Positions 8,315-16,999 of a stretch of DNA of 64,000 nt are shown piece after piece. The stretch covers positions 1 through 64,000 of the forward strand of contig JAJFGK010000139.1 of assembly GCA_021776195.1 (NCBI GenBank), written 5' to 3'. The position numbers and the translations under genes are program-made. Source of the stretch: Kiloniellaceae bacterium (GTDB taxonomy: Bacteria; Pseudomonadota; Alphaproteobacteria; Kiloniellales; Kiloniellaceae). The number at the start of each line of letters is the position of its first letter. Positions within the stretch are counted from its first letter, which is position 1. Below the pieces are notes generated by a model, which ran no database searches, was not told the origin of the DNA, and was given only the letters and a program-made list of their open reading frames with translations.

Positions 8315-9319
8315 TCAATCGCCGCGCCTGAAAAGACTAGGCCCTCTAAGGTTGGGCCGGGCGATGCGCTGCAAGACCGTACCGATCACCCCTTGCGGAA
8401 AGGCCACCACGGAGACCACCAGCAGACCGCCCAGGGCGAGCAGCCACCAGGGCCCCAGCCAGTCGGAGAGAAGACCTTCGGCGCTCTTGACCAGGAGCGC
8501 GCCCAGGAAGGCGGCGAGCAGCCAACCGCGCCCGCCCAGCGCGACCCAGATCAGGACCTCGGTGGAGAGCGCGAACCCGATCAGCGGCGGCGAGGCGAAG
8601 GAAAACTGGGTGACGAAGAGCGCGCCCGCCAAGCCAGCCACCGCCGCGCCCAGGGTGAAGACCGAGAGCTTCATGGCCGCCGTGTCATGGCCGAAAGAGG
8701 CGGTCCGGTCCTCGTTGTCGCGGATCGCCCGCAGCACCGTGCCGTAGGGCGAGCGCACCACCGCCTGGAGCAACAGATAGACCAGGCCCGCCGCGGCCAG
8801 GGCGCTGTAGTAGATCGGCAGATCGTCCCAGATCTCGACCCCGGCGCCGATCCGCCCCAGGGTCAGGGGCGGCACGTTCATCAACCCGTTGAGCCCGCCG
8901 ATGTAGGACCAGTTGACCGCCAGGCGCTCGACCACGACGGCAATCGCCAAGGTGACAATCCCCAGATAGGCGCCGCGCAGGCCGCGGCCGTAGAAGAGAA
9001 ACCGGCCGAGCAGATTGGCCACCAGCGCCGGCAGAATCACCGCCAGGGCGAAGCCGGCCGCGCTGTAGGTCCAGTCCTCCAACCTCGGAATCATCCCCAG
9101 GGTGGCCAGGCTCATGGCGTAGGCACCGAGGCCGAAAAAGACCGCCTGGCCAAAGCAAAGCAGGCCGCACTGGCCCCAGATCAGGGCCAGGCTCATGGCG
9201 AAGATGCCGTAGGTCAGGAACTGGGCGAACTGGGCCAGGAACCAGGGATCGAGCCCCAGAGGCGCCAACAGCAGGCCGCCCCAGACCAGCAGGTTCACGG
9301 TGAGCATCCGGTAGGTCAC
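8315..9319 (-). CDS. Branched-chain/urea-type ABC transporter permease (LivM/UrtC-like)
   Basis: A 334-residue inner-membrane permease with about eight to ten hydrophobic segments. The family signature is visible in FAMSLALIWGQCGLLCFGQA, and the EAA-like cytoplasmic loop is AIRDNEDRTASFGHD. It ends the five-gene importer operon (substrate-binding protein, two ATPases, two permeases). The GTG start at 9319 touches the stop of the previous permease gene. An internal ATG at 9307 is an alternative. Confidence 0.9.
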   Translation of the reverse strand: MTYRMLTVNLLVWGGLLLAPLGLDPWFLAQFAQFLTYGIFAMSLALIWGQCGLLCFGQAVFFGLGAYAMSLATLGMIPRLEDWTYSAAGFALAVILPALVANLLGRFLFYGRGLRGAYLGIVTLAIAVVVERLAVNWSYIGGLNGLMNVPPLTLGRIGAGVEIWDDLPIYYSALAAAGLVYLLLQAVVRSPYGTVLRAIRDNEDRTASFGHDTAAMKLSVFTLGAAVAGLAGALFVTQFSFASPPLIGFALSTEVLIWVALGGRGWLLAAFLGALLVKSAEGLLSDWLGPWWLLALGGLLVVSVVAFPQGVIGTVLQRIARPNLRGPSLFRRGD

Positions 9320-10180
9320 TCAGCCGTCTCCCCGGCCGCCGGCGAGGCCGCGCGGAAAGAGGCGGATGACGATCACCGCCATGGTGAAGACCGTGATCTG
9401 TGCCACCACCGGCGACCAGAGGTTGGCGACCAGCGTGTCGGTGCCGCCGATCACCCCGGCCCCGGCGAGACTGCCCAGCAGGCTCCCGGCCCCGCCGACC
9501 AGGACCGAGAGGAAGGCCGGCACCAGAAAGCCGAGGCCCATCTGCGGGTCGACCGACATGAGGGGCGCCATGACCGCCCCGGCCAGACCGGCCAGCGCCG
9601 CGCCGAAGGCAAAGGTCAAGCGGTCGAGCCGCCGGGTGTTGATGCCAAGACAGCTCGCCATGGACCGGTTGGCGGTCGCGGCCCGCACCATCAGGCCCTG
9701 GTCGCTGCGGAAGAAGAGCCAGAAGGTCGCGCCGATCACCGCCAGCGAGACCGCCATGACAAAGAGCCGGTAGACCGGGTAGTCGGCGCCGAAGAGGACG
9801 ATGGAAAGATCGAAGGGCGCATCGACGTTGTGCGAGGCCGGCCCGAAGACGAGCACCACCGCCTGTTTGATCGCGATCGACAGACCCCAGGTGGCCAGGA
9901 TGGAATCCAGGACCCGGCGATAGACATGGCGCACCACCAGCTCCTCCAGCAGGGCGCCAACCAAACCCACCGCCAGGGGCGCCGCCAGAAGACCGAGCCA
10001 GAACCCGCCGCCGTGGCCCTGGACCAGGACCATGGTGTAGGCACCGAGCAAAAAGAGCTCGCCGTGGGCCATGTTGATGACGCCCATGAGCCCGAAGATG
10101 ATAACCAGCCCCAGGGCCACCAGGGCGATGGCCAGGATCAGGCTGGTGGCGTCGAGCAGGAGGGCGAGGACCGTCTCCAT
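9320..10180 (-). CDS. Branched-chain/urea-type ABC transporter permease (LivH/UrtB-like)
   Basis: A 286-residue multi-spanning permease. The N-terminal signature GVINMAHGELFLLGAYT and the segment LATWGLSIAIKQAVVLVFGP are typical of UrtB/LivH permeases. The coupling loop is RSMASCLGINTRRLD. I chose METVLALLLDATS at 10180. A longer start would overlap the upstream ATPase gene and begin with non-membrane residues. It pairs with the next permease to form the channel of the importer. Confidence 0.9.
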   Translation of the reverse strand: METVLALLLDATSLILAIALVALGLVIIFGLMGVINMAHGELFLLGAYTMVLVQGHGGGFWLGLLAAPLAVGLVGALLEELVVRHVYRRVLDSILATWGLSIAIKQAVVLVFGPASHNVDAPFDLSIVLFGADYPVYRLFVMAVSLAVIGATFWLFFRSDQGLMVRAATANRSMASCLGINTRRLDRLTFAFGAALAGLAGAVMAPLMSVDPQMGLGFLVPAFLSVLVGGAGSLLGSLAGAGVIGGTDTLVANLWSPVVAQITVFTMAVIVIRLFPRGLAGGRGDG

Positions 10181-10187
10181 CTTGCTA

Positions 10188-10928
10188 CTAAAGGCCCAGA
10201 AAGCGCTGCAGCAGCCCGGCATCGGCCAGGTCCGCCACTGGATGCAGCGCGGCGATGCGGCCCTTTTCCATGAAGGCGCAGCGCGCCGCGGTCTGGCGCA
10301 CCAGGGCGACGTTCTGCTCGATCAAGAGCACGCTCAGGCCTTCGGCCCTGGCGATGGCGGCCAGCGAGGCGCCGATCTCGATCACCACCGATGGCTGGAT
10401 ACCCTCGGACGGTTCGTCGAGCAGCAGCATGGCCGGCTCCATGGCCAGGGCTCGGGCGATCGCCAATTGTTGCTGCTGGCCGCCGGAAAGCGTTCCGGCG
10501 CGCTGGTCGCGGCGTTCGGCCAGCAGCGGAAAGTAGGAAAAGAGTCTGGCCGGCAGCGCACTGTTCCCACCCGTTCGGCCACCACAGCCGAGACGGGCCA
10601 GGCGCAGGTTCTCCTCGACGCTGAGGGCACCGAAGATCTCGCGGCCCTGGGGCACGTAGGCCAGTCCCCGGCGCGCCGCCTCGTCGGGCCGGCGGCCGGC
10701 CAGGCTTTCGCCGCGAAAGGACAGGGTCCGGGCCTTCGACGGCAGCAGGCCCATGAGACAGCGCAGCAGGGTCGTCTTGCCCATGCCGTTGCGCCCGAGC
10801 AGCGCCATGACCTCGCCCTCGGCAACCGCCAGGTCGAGGCCGCGCAGCACCTGCGAGCCGCCGTAGCCCGCTTCCAGACCGGCTATCTCGAGGATCGGCC
10901 GCTGGTTGATCGGGAGGGATTGGCTCAC
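10188..10928 (-). CDS. Branched-chain/urea-type ABC transporter ATP-binding protein (LivF/UrtE-like)
   Basis: A 246-residue ABC ATPase. Walker A is GRNGMGKTT, the Q-loop region is YVPQGREIFGALSVEENL, the ABC signature is LSGGQQQQ, and Walker B is MLLLDEPSEGIQP with the switch His replaced in the usual LivF/UrtE manner by the IEQN segment. The PSEGIQPSVV motif is characteristic of UrtE/LivF. It overlaps the previous ATPase gene by 4 bp. Confidence 0.92.
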   Translation of the reverse strand: MSQSLPINQRPILEIAGLEAGYGGSQVLRGLDLAVAEGEVMALLGRNGMGKTTLLRCLMGLLPSKARTLSFRGESLAGRRPDEAARRGLAYVPQGREIFGALSVEENLRLARLGCGGRTGGNSALPARLFSYFPLLAERRDQRAGTLSGGQQQQLAIARALAMEPAMLLLDEPSEGIQPSVVIEIGASLAAIARAEGLSVLLIEQNVALVRQTAARCAFMEKGRIAALHPVADLADAGLLQRFLGL

Positions 10929-11707
10929 GCGGCGTCTCCCTCGACCGGCCCCAGATAGGCCTCGCGCACCAGCGGGTCGGCGCTCAGGTCGCGATAGAGG
11001 CCCCGGCGCGCGATGCGGCCCTTCATCATCACCGCGATCTCGCAGCCCAGGGTCTCGACGAAGGTCATGTCATGTTCGATGACGATTGCCGCGACCCCGG
11101 TGTCGCGGTTGAGACCGCGGATCAGCCCCGCGGTCGCTTTGGCCTCGGCCCCGGTCATGCCCGCGGTCGGCTCGTCCAGCAGCAGCAGGCGCGGCCCGCT
11201 GGCCATCACCATGGCGATTTCGAGCCACTGCTTTTCGCCGTGCGACAGGGTTCCTGCCAACCAGTCCGCCTTGGCCGCCAAGCCGACGGCGGCCAGGATC
11301 TCCGCCTCGCGGTTTCTCCAGCCGCGCCGCCGGGCCCAAAGACCGCGCAGGCCACGTCTGGCCGGGGCCGAGGCGAAGGCGATCTCCAGATTTTCCCGCA
11401 GACCGAGACCGGGATAGATCCCCGGCACCTGAAACTTTCGGGCGATGCCGCGCCGGGCAATGCGATAGGGCTTCTGACCGCCGATCTCCTCGCCGTCGAA
11501 GGCAATCCGTCCCTGGTCCGGCGCGAGCTGGCCGGTCAGGAGATTGAAGAAGGTGGTCTTGCCGCAGCCATTGGGCCCGATGACGGCCAGCATCGCGCCC
11601 TCGCCGAGGGCCAGATTGAAGTCCTCCACGGCCCGGACCCCGCCAAAGGCCTTGGTCAGGCCGTGAACCTCCAGCAGATGGCCGCCCAGCAACTGCCCGT
11701 CGAACAC
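10925..11707 (-). CDS. Branched-chain/urea-type ABC transporter ATP-binding protein (LivG/UrtD-like)
   Basis: A 260-residue ABC ATPase. Walker A is GPNGCGKTT, followed by IARRGIARKFQVPGIYPGL, the signature LSHGEKQWLEIAM, and Walker B LLLLDEPTAGM with switch region IEHDM. The form LSHGEKQWLEI and the KFQ.P segment are typical of UrtD, the urea-transport member, more than of LivG. The start is a GTG at 11707. It is 54 bp downstream of the substrate-binding protein gene. Confidence 0.92.
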   Translation of the reverse strand: MFDGQLLGGHLLEVHGLTKAFGGVRAVEDFNLALGEGAMLAVIGPNGCGKTTFFNLLTGQLAPDQGRIAFDGEEIGGQKPYRIARRGIARKFQVPGIYPGLGLRENLEIAFASAPARRGLRGLWARRRGWRNREAEILAAVGLAAKADWLAGTLSHGEKQWLEIAMVMASGPRLLLLDEPTAGMTGAEAKATAGLIRGLNRDTGVAAIVIEHDMTFVETLGCEIAVMMKGRIARRGLYRDLSADPLVREAYLGPVEGDAA

Positions 11708-11761
11708 AGATTGAGCCTCTTTCCTTGGCGGAGGGCCGACTTGACCCGGGCCGCCGCCCGG

Positions 11762-12934
11762 TCAGCTACAACCGGCGTCCGGGGCCTGCGGGCCCAGATC
11801 CTGAACGGTCTGCAGGCCGGCGCCCTCGGTCTTGGCCAGGTACATGTTCATGGTCACGTGGTGGCTGTCGCCATGGATCTTGACCGAGCCCGTGGGGCTG
11901 CCGATCTCCAGCCCCGCCATGCCGTCGATCGCCGCCTCGGAGCCGATCTCGTCCTGTTTCTCCAGGCCGGCCTTCAGGGCGGTCATGGCGTTGTAGTGGG
12001 TCATGACATAGTGCGAGATCACCACGTCGTCGCCGGCGTTGGCCCGAACGCGGGCGACGAAGTCCTGGACCCCCTTGTCGGCGCTGGATGCCACCAGGGG
12101 CGCCGCGACCCACATGTTCTGTCCCTTGCCCTCGCCGAAGGCCCCGAGGTAGGCCTCGGAAAAGCCGAGGAAGCCGACCGTGAGCTGCTTCAAGAGGCCG
12201 AAGTCCTCGGCCTGCTTGATGAAGGTGATACCGTCGGCGCCGGGCAGGGCAAAGAGCATCACCCTGGCGCCGGAGTTCGCGATGCGGCGGATGACCGGGG
12301 CGAAATCGGTGACACCCCAGGGGGTGAACTCCTTGCCGGCGACCGCCCCGCCGAGGCCGCCGATCAGCCCCTCCGCGGCCTCGAACATCTTCTGCGGCCA
12401 GACATAGTCGGCGCCGAAGAGGTAGTAGTCCTGGCCCGCCGTCTCGTGCAGGTGCGGCACCAGATTGGCCAGTTCCTGGTTGGGCACGGTGTTGAAGGAG
12501 AAGAGATAGCGCCCGCAAGCCCCGCCTTCGTAGTTGGTGGCATAGAGCAGCGGCGTCTTGAGGCGCGCCACGGTGGGCGCCATGGCGTCGCGCGCGTTCG
12601 AGGTGATCGGCCCGGTCAGGGCCACCGCGCCGTCGCGCTTGACCAGCTTGGTGACTTTCTCCACCGAGGTCTTGGGATCGGTCTTGTTGTCCTCGTAGAG
12701 GATCTCCAGGGGCCGCCCCAGGATACCGCCGCCGGCGTTGATTTCCTTCTGCGCCAGGTCGAGACCCAGCTTGGCCTGATTGCCGAACAGCTCGAGGCCG
12801 CCCGAGAAGGGCTGGACCGCGCCGACCTTGATCGGCTCGCCCGCCGCCAGGGCCGGCGCCGCCAGCCGGCTCGCGCCCAGCAGGGCCGCCGAAGCGAGCC
12901 CGGTTTTCAGAAGTTGCCGCCTTGTCGTGCCCAT
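11762..12934 (-). CDS. Periplasmic substrate-binding protein of a urea/amide/branched-chain-type ABC importer
   Basis: A 390-residue type I periplasmic binding protein. The N terminus MGTTRRQLLKTGLASAALLG is a Tat-like signal, with probable cleavage after APALA. The mature start IKVGAVQPFSGGLELFGNQ and the segment YYLFGADYVWPQKMFE resemble UrtA/AmiC-like binding proteins. It is the first gene of the operon and is followed by both ATPases and both permeases. Being next to hutG, the ligand may be histidine, a degradation intermediate or an amide. That is inference from context only. Confidence 0.9.
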   Translation of the reverse strand: MGTTRRQLLKTGLASAALLGASRLAAPALAAGEPIKVGAVQPFSGGLELFGNQAKLGLDLAQKEINAGGGILGRPLEILYEDNKTDPKTSVEKVTKLVKRDGAVALTGPITSNARDAMAPTVARLKTPLLYATNYEGGACGRYLFSFNTVPNQELANLVPHLHETAGQDYYLFGADYVWPQKMFEAAEGLIGGLGGAVAGKEFTPWGVTDFAPVIRRIANSGARVMLFALPGADGITFIKQAEDFGLLKQLTVGFLGFSEAYLGAFGEGKGQNMWVAAPLVASSADKGVQDFVARVRANAGDDVVISHYVMTHYNAMTALKAGLEKQDEIGSEAAIDGMAGLEIGSPTGSVKIHGDSHHVTMNMYLAKTEGAGLQTVQDLGPQAPDAGCS

Positions 12935-13329
12935 GCTCTCGCCTCCCGCATTTTTCAGACCGCTATTGACCGGTCGCGGCCTTGTCAGGCGAAACTATAG
13001 GCGGAAGCACGGCGCGGGGGCAATTGGCGGAACAGGAAGCCTATCGCGCCAGGCGCAGTGATCGAGACAGTCTCCATGGGCGCACTGGACCCAGAATGAG
13101 GAGTATTGCGGCCTGGTCGCCGGCCCCGGGCCGTGGCATCGGCTTCGCGCGCCTGGACCAGGCCGGCCTGGAGCCGGGCGCCGCGGCCGCGGTGCCCGGC
13201 CTCGACGGCGTGACCCATCCGGCCAGCCTCTGTTCCCCGCCGATGGTCGACCCGGAGCGGCGCATCCCCCGAGGGCTGAATAGAGAGATCCCGAAAAAAC
13301 CATGACGATCAACTGCTTTTGAATGATTC
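12935..13329. other. Gene-poor stretch between the ABC importer and the GNAT gene
   Basis: About 395 bp upstream of the importer operon. It should hold the importer promoter, but I see no clear operator. The only coding-like segment is a possible decayed fragment at 13096-13305 on the plus strand, described separately. Confidence 0.4.
13096..13305 (+). pseudogene. Possible C-terminal remnant of a GcvT/dimethylglycine-dehydrogenase-like protein
   Basis: A 69-codon reading frame without a ribosome binding site. The middle reads GRGIGFARLDQAGLEPGAAA and later THPASLCSPPMVDPERRIPRG. This order (glycine-Ile-GFARL, then EPG, then P and DPE-R) resembles the last 50 residues of GcvT-like domains, which end in a short beta-barrel with the same pattern. 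The upstream part of any such gene is missing. The match is by eye, and it could be chance in GC-rich DNA. Confidence 0.22.
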
Positions 13330-13803
13330 TTAAGTCTCGCTCAGATGCTTGATGCAGCGCACCATCTCGGCACGGTAGCCCAATCGTTCGTAAAGCGACC
13401 GTGCCCGCGCGTTGGTCTCGAAAACGTTGAGCGAGAGGCTCTCGGCGCCGCGCGCCCGGGCGGCCGCCTCGGCGGCGGCGATCATGGCCGTGGCAAGCCC
13501 CCGGCCTTCGCAGCCCGCCGCCACGACGAGCACCTCCAGATGCGCACTGGGGGCGCCGCTCAGAATCTCCGGGCTCAGCGTGACCAGGGCCGTCGCCAGC
13601 AGGGCCCTATCGGCCCCGGCCGCGACCAGGGCGATGGCGTCGGTTCGCGCGCCGGCCATGCAGGCCCGGTAGACCACCGCGTCGCCGCGCCACAGTTCTT
13701 CGGGCGAGCGGCCCGGCGGCAGTTCGAAGGCCGCCAGGCGCGGCAAGAGCGCCATGATCGCGGCCTCGTCGGCCGGCAGGGCCTCGCGGATGTCAAAGTC
13801 CAT
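13330..13803 (-). CDS. GNAT-family N-acetyltransferase
   Basis: A 157-residue acetyltransferase. The acetyl-CoA-binding core is visible as HLEVLVVAAGCEGRGLATAM (motif A, with the Q/R-x-x-G-x-A loop) and the C-terminal motif B is ETNARARSLYERLGYRAEMV. The start MDFDIREALPADEAAI at 13803 is the normal N terminus of GNAT proteins. Upstream in-frame sequence is Arg/Pro-rich and unlikely to be coding. The substrate is unknown. It is transcribed divergently from the SH3-domain gene. Confidence 0.88.
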   Translation of the reverse strand: MDFDIREALPADEAAIMALLPRLAAFELPPGRSPEELWRGDAVVYRACMAGARTDAIALVAAGADRALLATALVTLSPEILSGAPSAHLEVLVVAAGCEGRGLATAMIAAAEAAARARGAESLSLNVFETNARARSLYERLGYRAEMVRCIKHLSET

Positions 13804-13981
13804 GATCTCTCGCCCTCTTGCGGATCCGACAGGCCAGGATCTTGACCCGGCCTGCCGATTCGGCACAGTCCGTCGCTGCCGGCGGCTGGTGACTGGAATT
13901 GCCCTTGGTGGGTCCGGCTGGGCGGTGGCGGCTCGGCGGCAAAGCAACTAGTCTGGGCGGGTGCTTCCCCGGAGGGTATCG

Positions 13982-15124
13982 ATGGCGCTTCGATCTGTTG
14001 GCGGTTTCCTGGCGCCGCTCCTGGTGATGGCCGCACTGGCCCTGTCCGGCGTGCTGTCCAGCGTTGCCGTCGCGCAGGGGGACCTGGGCGAACACCGGGT
14101 AACCGTGAGCAGTCTGAACGTCCGCTCGGGTCCCGGACCGAACTTTCCGGTGCAGAAGACCGTCAAGCTCGGCGAGCGCGCGGTGGTGACCGCGAGGCAG
14201 AACGGCTGGGCGCGGATATCGCCGCTCGAGGCCGCGCCGCTGTGGGTTGCCGGCCGGTTCCTGGAGTCCGACAGCCGGCCCCTCACCGCGCCCCTGGTGC
14301 CGGTCGAAACCGTGGCCCTGGCACCGGCGGCGCCCAGCGAGATTCCCGGCACGGCGGCGGGCGCCCTGGACTCCGAGGCGAACCTGGTCGAGAGCCCAAC
14401 GGAGGCCACAACGGAGAATGTGGCGGAGACCGCAGCGGCCACGCAAGCCACCGCGGTTCCGCCGGAGGACCCGGCGTCGCCGGAGACAGTCTCTTCCCAG
14501 GAACCGGCCAATGACCTGGATCGGCCATATGACCTGCGCGGCTTCGCCCTCGGCATGTCGCTGAACGCCTTCAAGATCACGATCCACCCCGACGCGGCGC
14601 GTCTCCCAGACACCCTGGTTCTCTGCAGCAACGACCGTCAGGTCCCCGCCGACGTGACCTTGCCGAGCCCGCCGGAGAACGCCGAGGCGCTGGGCCTGGT
14701 GCGTTGCCGCCACGCCCACCGCGTCGTGGCCGATGGCCAGGAAGCCGAAGCGGGCGCCTCGCGCTTCGCGGACTCGCCACTTCTGCTGGCCGATGTAGCG
14801 ATGACTCCCTTCTTTCATTTCATCAGGGATGACAACGGTGTAGCACGCCTTTTTGGCATCTTTCTGCACGCCGAGACGCGGTATTTCGACCCGCTTCTGA
14901 CGGCGCTGTCGCACCGCCTCGGCCCGCCCATCTCGGAGCGCGCCGACAGCATCGAGGAGGCCAACGGCCAGATCCTGGAGAACCGCGAGGTGACCTGGAC
15001 CAACGGGCACAGCATCGCCCAGCTCAACCGTTACTGGGCGGACGGCGAGACCCTCTCCCTGGAGTACACCCACTCCGGCCTCGGCGAGCTTTTCGTGACC
15101 CGCTACAGTGCCGTCGCGGAGTAG
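13982..15124 (+). CDS. Secreted SH3-domain protein with uncharacterised C-terminal domain
   Basis: A 380-residue exported protein. Residues 1-35 are a signal peptide (hydrophobic FLAPLLVMAALALSG, cleavage near VAVAQG). Residues about 40-95 form a bacterial SH3 domain (VSSLNVRSGPGPNFPVQKTV), often used for cell-wall binding. Residues about 100-175 are an Ala/Pro/Glu/Thr-rich linker. The C-terminal 200 residues, starting at YDLRGFALGMSLNAF, do not match a family I can name. The start at 13982 is fixed by GGAGG six bases upstream. An earlier GTG at 13961 is less likely. Confidence 0.82.
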   Translation: MALRSVGGFLAPLLVMAALALSGVLSSVAVAQGDLGEHRVTVSSLNVRSGPGPNFPVQKTVKLGERAVVTARQNGWARISPLEAAPLWVAGRFLESDSRPLTAPLVPVETVALAPAAPSEIPGTAAGALDSEANLVESPTEATTENVAETAAATQATAVPPEDPASPETVSSQEPANDLDRPYDLRGFALGMSLNAFKITIHPDAARLPDTLVLCSNDRQVPADVTLPSPPENAEALGLVRCRHAHRVVADGQEAEAGASRFADSPLLLADVAMTPFFHFIRDDNGVARLFGIFLHAETRYFDPLLTALSHRLGPPISERADSIEEANGQILENREVTWTNGHSIAQLNRYWADGETLSLEYTHSGLGELFVTRYSAVAE

Positions 15125-15287
15125 AAAGCGGTTATCGGTCTGGGCCTTCTTGTTAGGCCCTCACTCGCCCCCGGGTCGCGGCCAGGGGCAGGCTAACGCG
15201 GGCTATCCTGGCTTACGCCGCGGCCGCGCCCTTGCGCTTTGTCCGCCGGCAGGCGGCGGATATCTCGCGGTGTCTGGTACGACGATC

Positions 15288-16514
15288 TCAACAGAGGCCC
15301 CAGGGCAGGATCTGGTCCCAGTCGGGGTCGCCCTGGGCGCGGGCCAGTTGACGGTAGTTGTTGTGAAAGCTGTCGCGCTCGACCGCGCAGTGCTGCAGGT
15401 GGCGCGGACCGGCGGCCGGGTCGAACTGACTGCGGCCATGGAGCACCCGCTGGTTGTCGGTGACCACGGCATCGCCCGGCTGGAGGCGCAGGCGCATCCA
15501 CTGATCCGGGTCGTAGAGCACCCGCGCGAGACCGGCGAGCGCGTCGTAGGCCGGCTCGATCAGCGCCTCCGGCAGGTCGAGCGGCGGCAGCGAGCGGTCG
15601 GAAAAGCGAAATCCGACCACATGGCCCTCGTCGTCGCAGGTGATGACCTGGCCCAGGCTGCGCCACTCGTCGCCATTGGGCACGCTGGCGCGGAAACTCA
15701 GCCGGTGGGTCGAGAGAAAGGTAAAGGCGTCCGGGTCTTCCCGGCGCAGGCGCTCGGCCACGGCGAAGCCATCGACCAGCAGGGTATCGCCGCCGGCCTC
15801 CTGGGCGATCAGGCAGTGCAGGCAGACCAGGCCGGTGACCGAGGTGCGCCAGCAGGTATCGGTATGGGGCGCCAGAAAGTGCGACAGGCGGGTCGAGACC
15901 CCGACCGCCGGGTCGGAGCGCACATTTTCGATGCGGCGGTCCTCTGCGCAATCGCTGTAGAGCGAGAGACGGGCCAGACCGAAGAGCCCGGCCAGTTCGG
16001 CCACCTCGCCCTCGCGCGGCGGCACGTTGCGGAGAAAGACGAAGCCGTGATCGAGCAATCGGCGGTGCAGGTCGAGGCGCCCCCCGTCGCTCGCCCCGGC
16101 CTCGGCATAGTCCATCTCTGGCGGACCGGCGGCCAGCCGGCCGTCCCACAGCACCAAGGGCCGGCGCCGTTTCGCGCGTTCCCGGGGCGAGGGGCAGTGG
16201 CCGCGCAGCCACGCAGCCTCGAAGCGAGACGCCGCCTCGCCAGGCGCCCAGGTGATCGCGAGGCCGCCGTCCGGCGTCAGGGCCACCGCGGCTGGCGACA
16301 ATTGGCTGGAAGGCTCGGGCAGGCGAAAATCGCCATCGCCTCGGGCGTCGTCGGCGAAACTCGGGAAGGCCCGGGCGTGGCGCAGCCAACCGTAGGCAAA
16401 GCGGCTCTCGTGCCCGTCGCCCCAGCGCACCAGCAAATGGCCCTCGCCTGGCTCGGCCGCGGCGATCGTCACCGAAGCGCCTGGCCCGTCATTGTGTTTT
16501 GCCTGCTGCCCCAT
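15288..16514 (-). CDS. Gamma-butyrobetaine hydroxylase-like (TauD/TfdA) dioxygenase
   Basis: A 408-residue Fe(II)/2-oxoglutarate dioxygenase. The N-terminal domain (about 15-110) resembles the DUF971-like zinc domain of gamma-butyrobetaine and trimethyllysine hydroxylases, including FAYGWLRHA and a late WLRGHCPSP. The catalytic domain has the HxD iron motif in LAPHTDTCWR, the distal His in DNQRVLHGRSQF and the 2-oxoglutarate Arg in the same region. Gamma-butyrobetaine hydroxylase makes carnitine, but related enzymes act on other betaines. No carnitine genes are adjacent. Confidence 0.85.
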   Translation of the reverse strand: MGQQAKHNDGPGASVTIAAAEPGEGHLLVRWGDGHESRFAYGWLRHARAFPSFADDARGDGDFRLPEPSSQLSPAAVALTPDGGLAITWAPGEAASRFEAAWLRGHCPSPRERAKRRRPLVLWDGRLAAGPPEMDYAEAGASDGGRLDLHRRLLDHGFVFLRNVPPREGEVAELAGLFGLARLSLYSDCAEDRRIENVRSDPAVGVSTRLSHFLAPHTDTCWRTSVTGLVCLHCLIAQEAGGDTLLVDGFAVAERLRREDPDAFTFLSTHRLSFRASVPNGDEWRSLGQVITCDDEGHVVGFRFSDRSLPPLDLPEALIEPAYDALAGLARVLYDPDQWMRLRLQPGDAVVTDNQRVLHGRSQFDPAAGPRHLQHCAVERDSFHNNYRQLARAQGDPDWDQILPWGLC

Positions 16515-16609
16515 GGCGACCCGCTCCGGCTGTTTGGCCTGATCCAGAGGTCAGCATAACCGGACGGACCTCGTCGTCCTAGGGTACGAACGCGATGTGT
16601 AGCCACCGC

Positions 16610-16663
16610 GTGTCCTCCCGGACGAGGCGAAGCCTTGAGCCGGGATCTCGTCGGGGAGGACAC
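16610..16663. repeat. Long imperfect palindrome (REP-like element)
   Basis: GTGTCCTCCC (16610-16619) pairs with GGGAGGACAC (16654-16663). After one G/G mismatch, GACGAG (16621-16626) pairs with CTCGTC (16647-16652). The 20-nt loop has a further weak GGC/GCC pairing. A 54-nt hairpin this strong, without a U-run and between two divergent genes, fits a dispersed palindromic repeat. Confidence 0.55.
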
Positions 16664-16765
16664 CGCGGCCCGAGACCCCGCCTGGCAAAATTGCCGACCG
16701 GCGAAATTCGCGCTAAAGGACCGGCGCGAAGTTTCACCCGGCAACAGTCAACAAGAGCCTCCAGC

Positions 16766-16999
16766 ATGTTCATCGACGGTACCTGGGGGAGCGCGAGCCC
16801 CCTGCCCCGCTTCGCGGTCTTCAATCCGGCCGACGGCGCCACCATCAACGAACTGCCCGACGCCGGGGCCGCCGGGGCCGCCGGAGCCATCGCCGCCGCG
16901 CCCTTCGGCCGCATGAAGGACAGCGGCCTGGGCCGCAAGGGTGGCCAGGAGGGGATCGCGGAGTACCTCGAGACCAAGCTCGGCGGTTTTGCCATATGA
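16766..16999 (+). pseudogene. Aldehyde dehydrogenase with the catalytic core deleted (ends fused in frame)
   Basis: A 77-residue frame. Residues 1-36 (MFIDGTWGSA... FAVFNPADGATINELPDAG) match the N-terminal edge of succinate-semialdehyde-type aldehyde dehydrogenases. Residues about 46-77 (PFGRMKDSGLGRKGGQEGI then YLETKLGG) match their extreme C terminus. The roughly 400 residues between, with the NAD-binding domain and catalytic Cys and Glu, are absent, replaced by GAAGAAGAIAAA. The frame is open across the join. Its stop overlaps the MaoC gene start by 4 bp, so it may persist as a translated leader. An assembly error is the main alternative. Confidence 0.75.

Noticed and set aside
8222..10273. 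Long plus-strand open frame opposite the two ABC permease genes
   Set aside because: It is Gln/Arg/Gly/His-rich with no domain, and its opposite strand encodes clear UrtB/UrtC-like permeases. Such frames are expected in GC-rich DNA.
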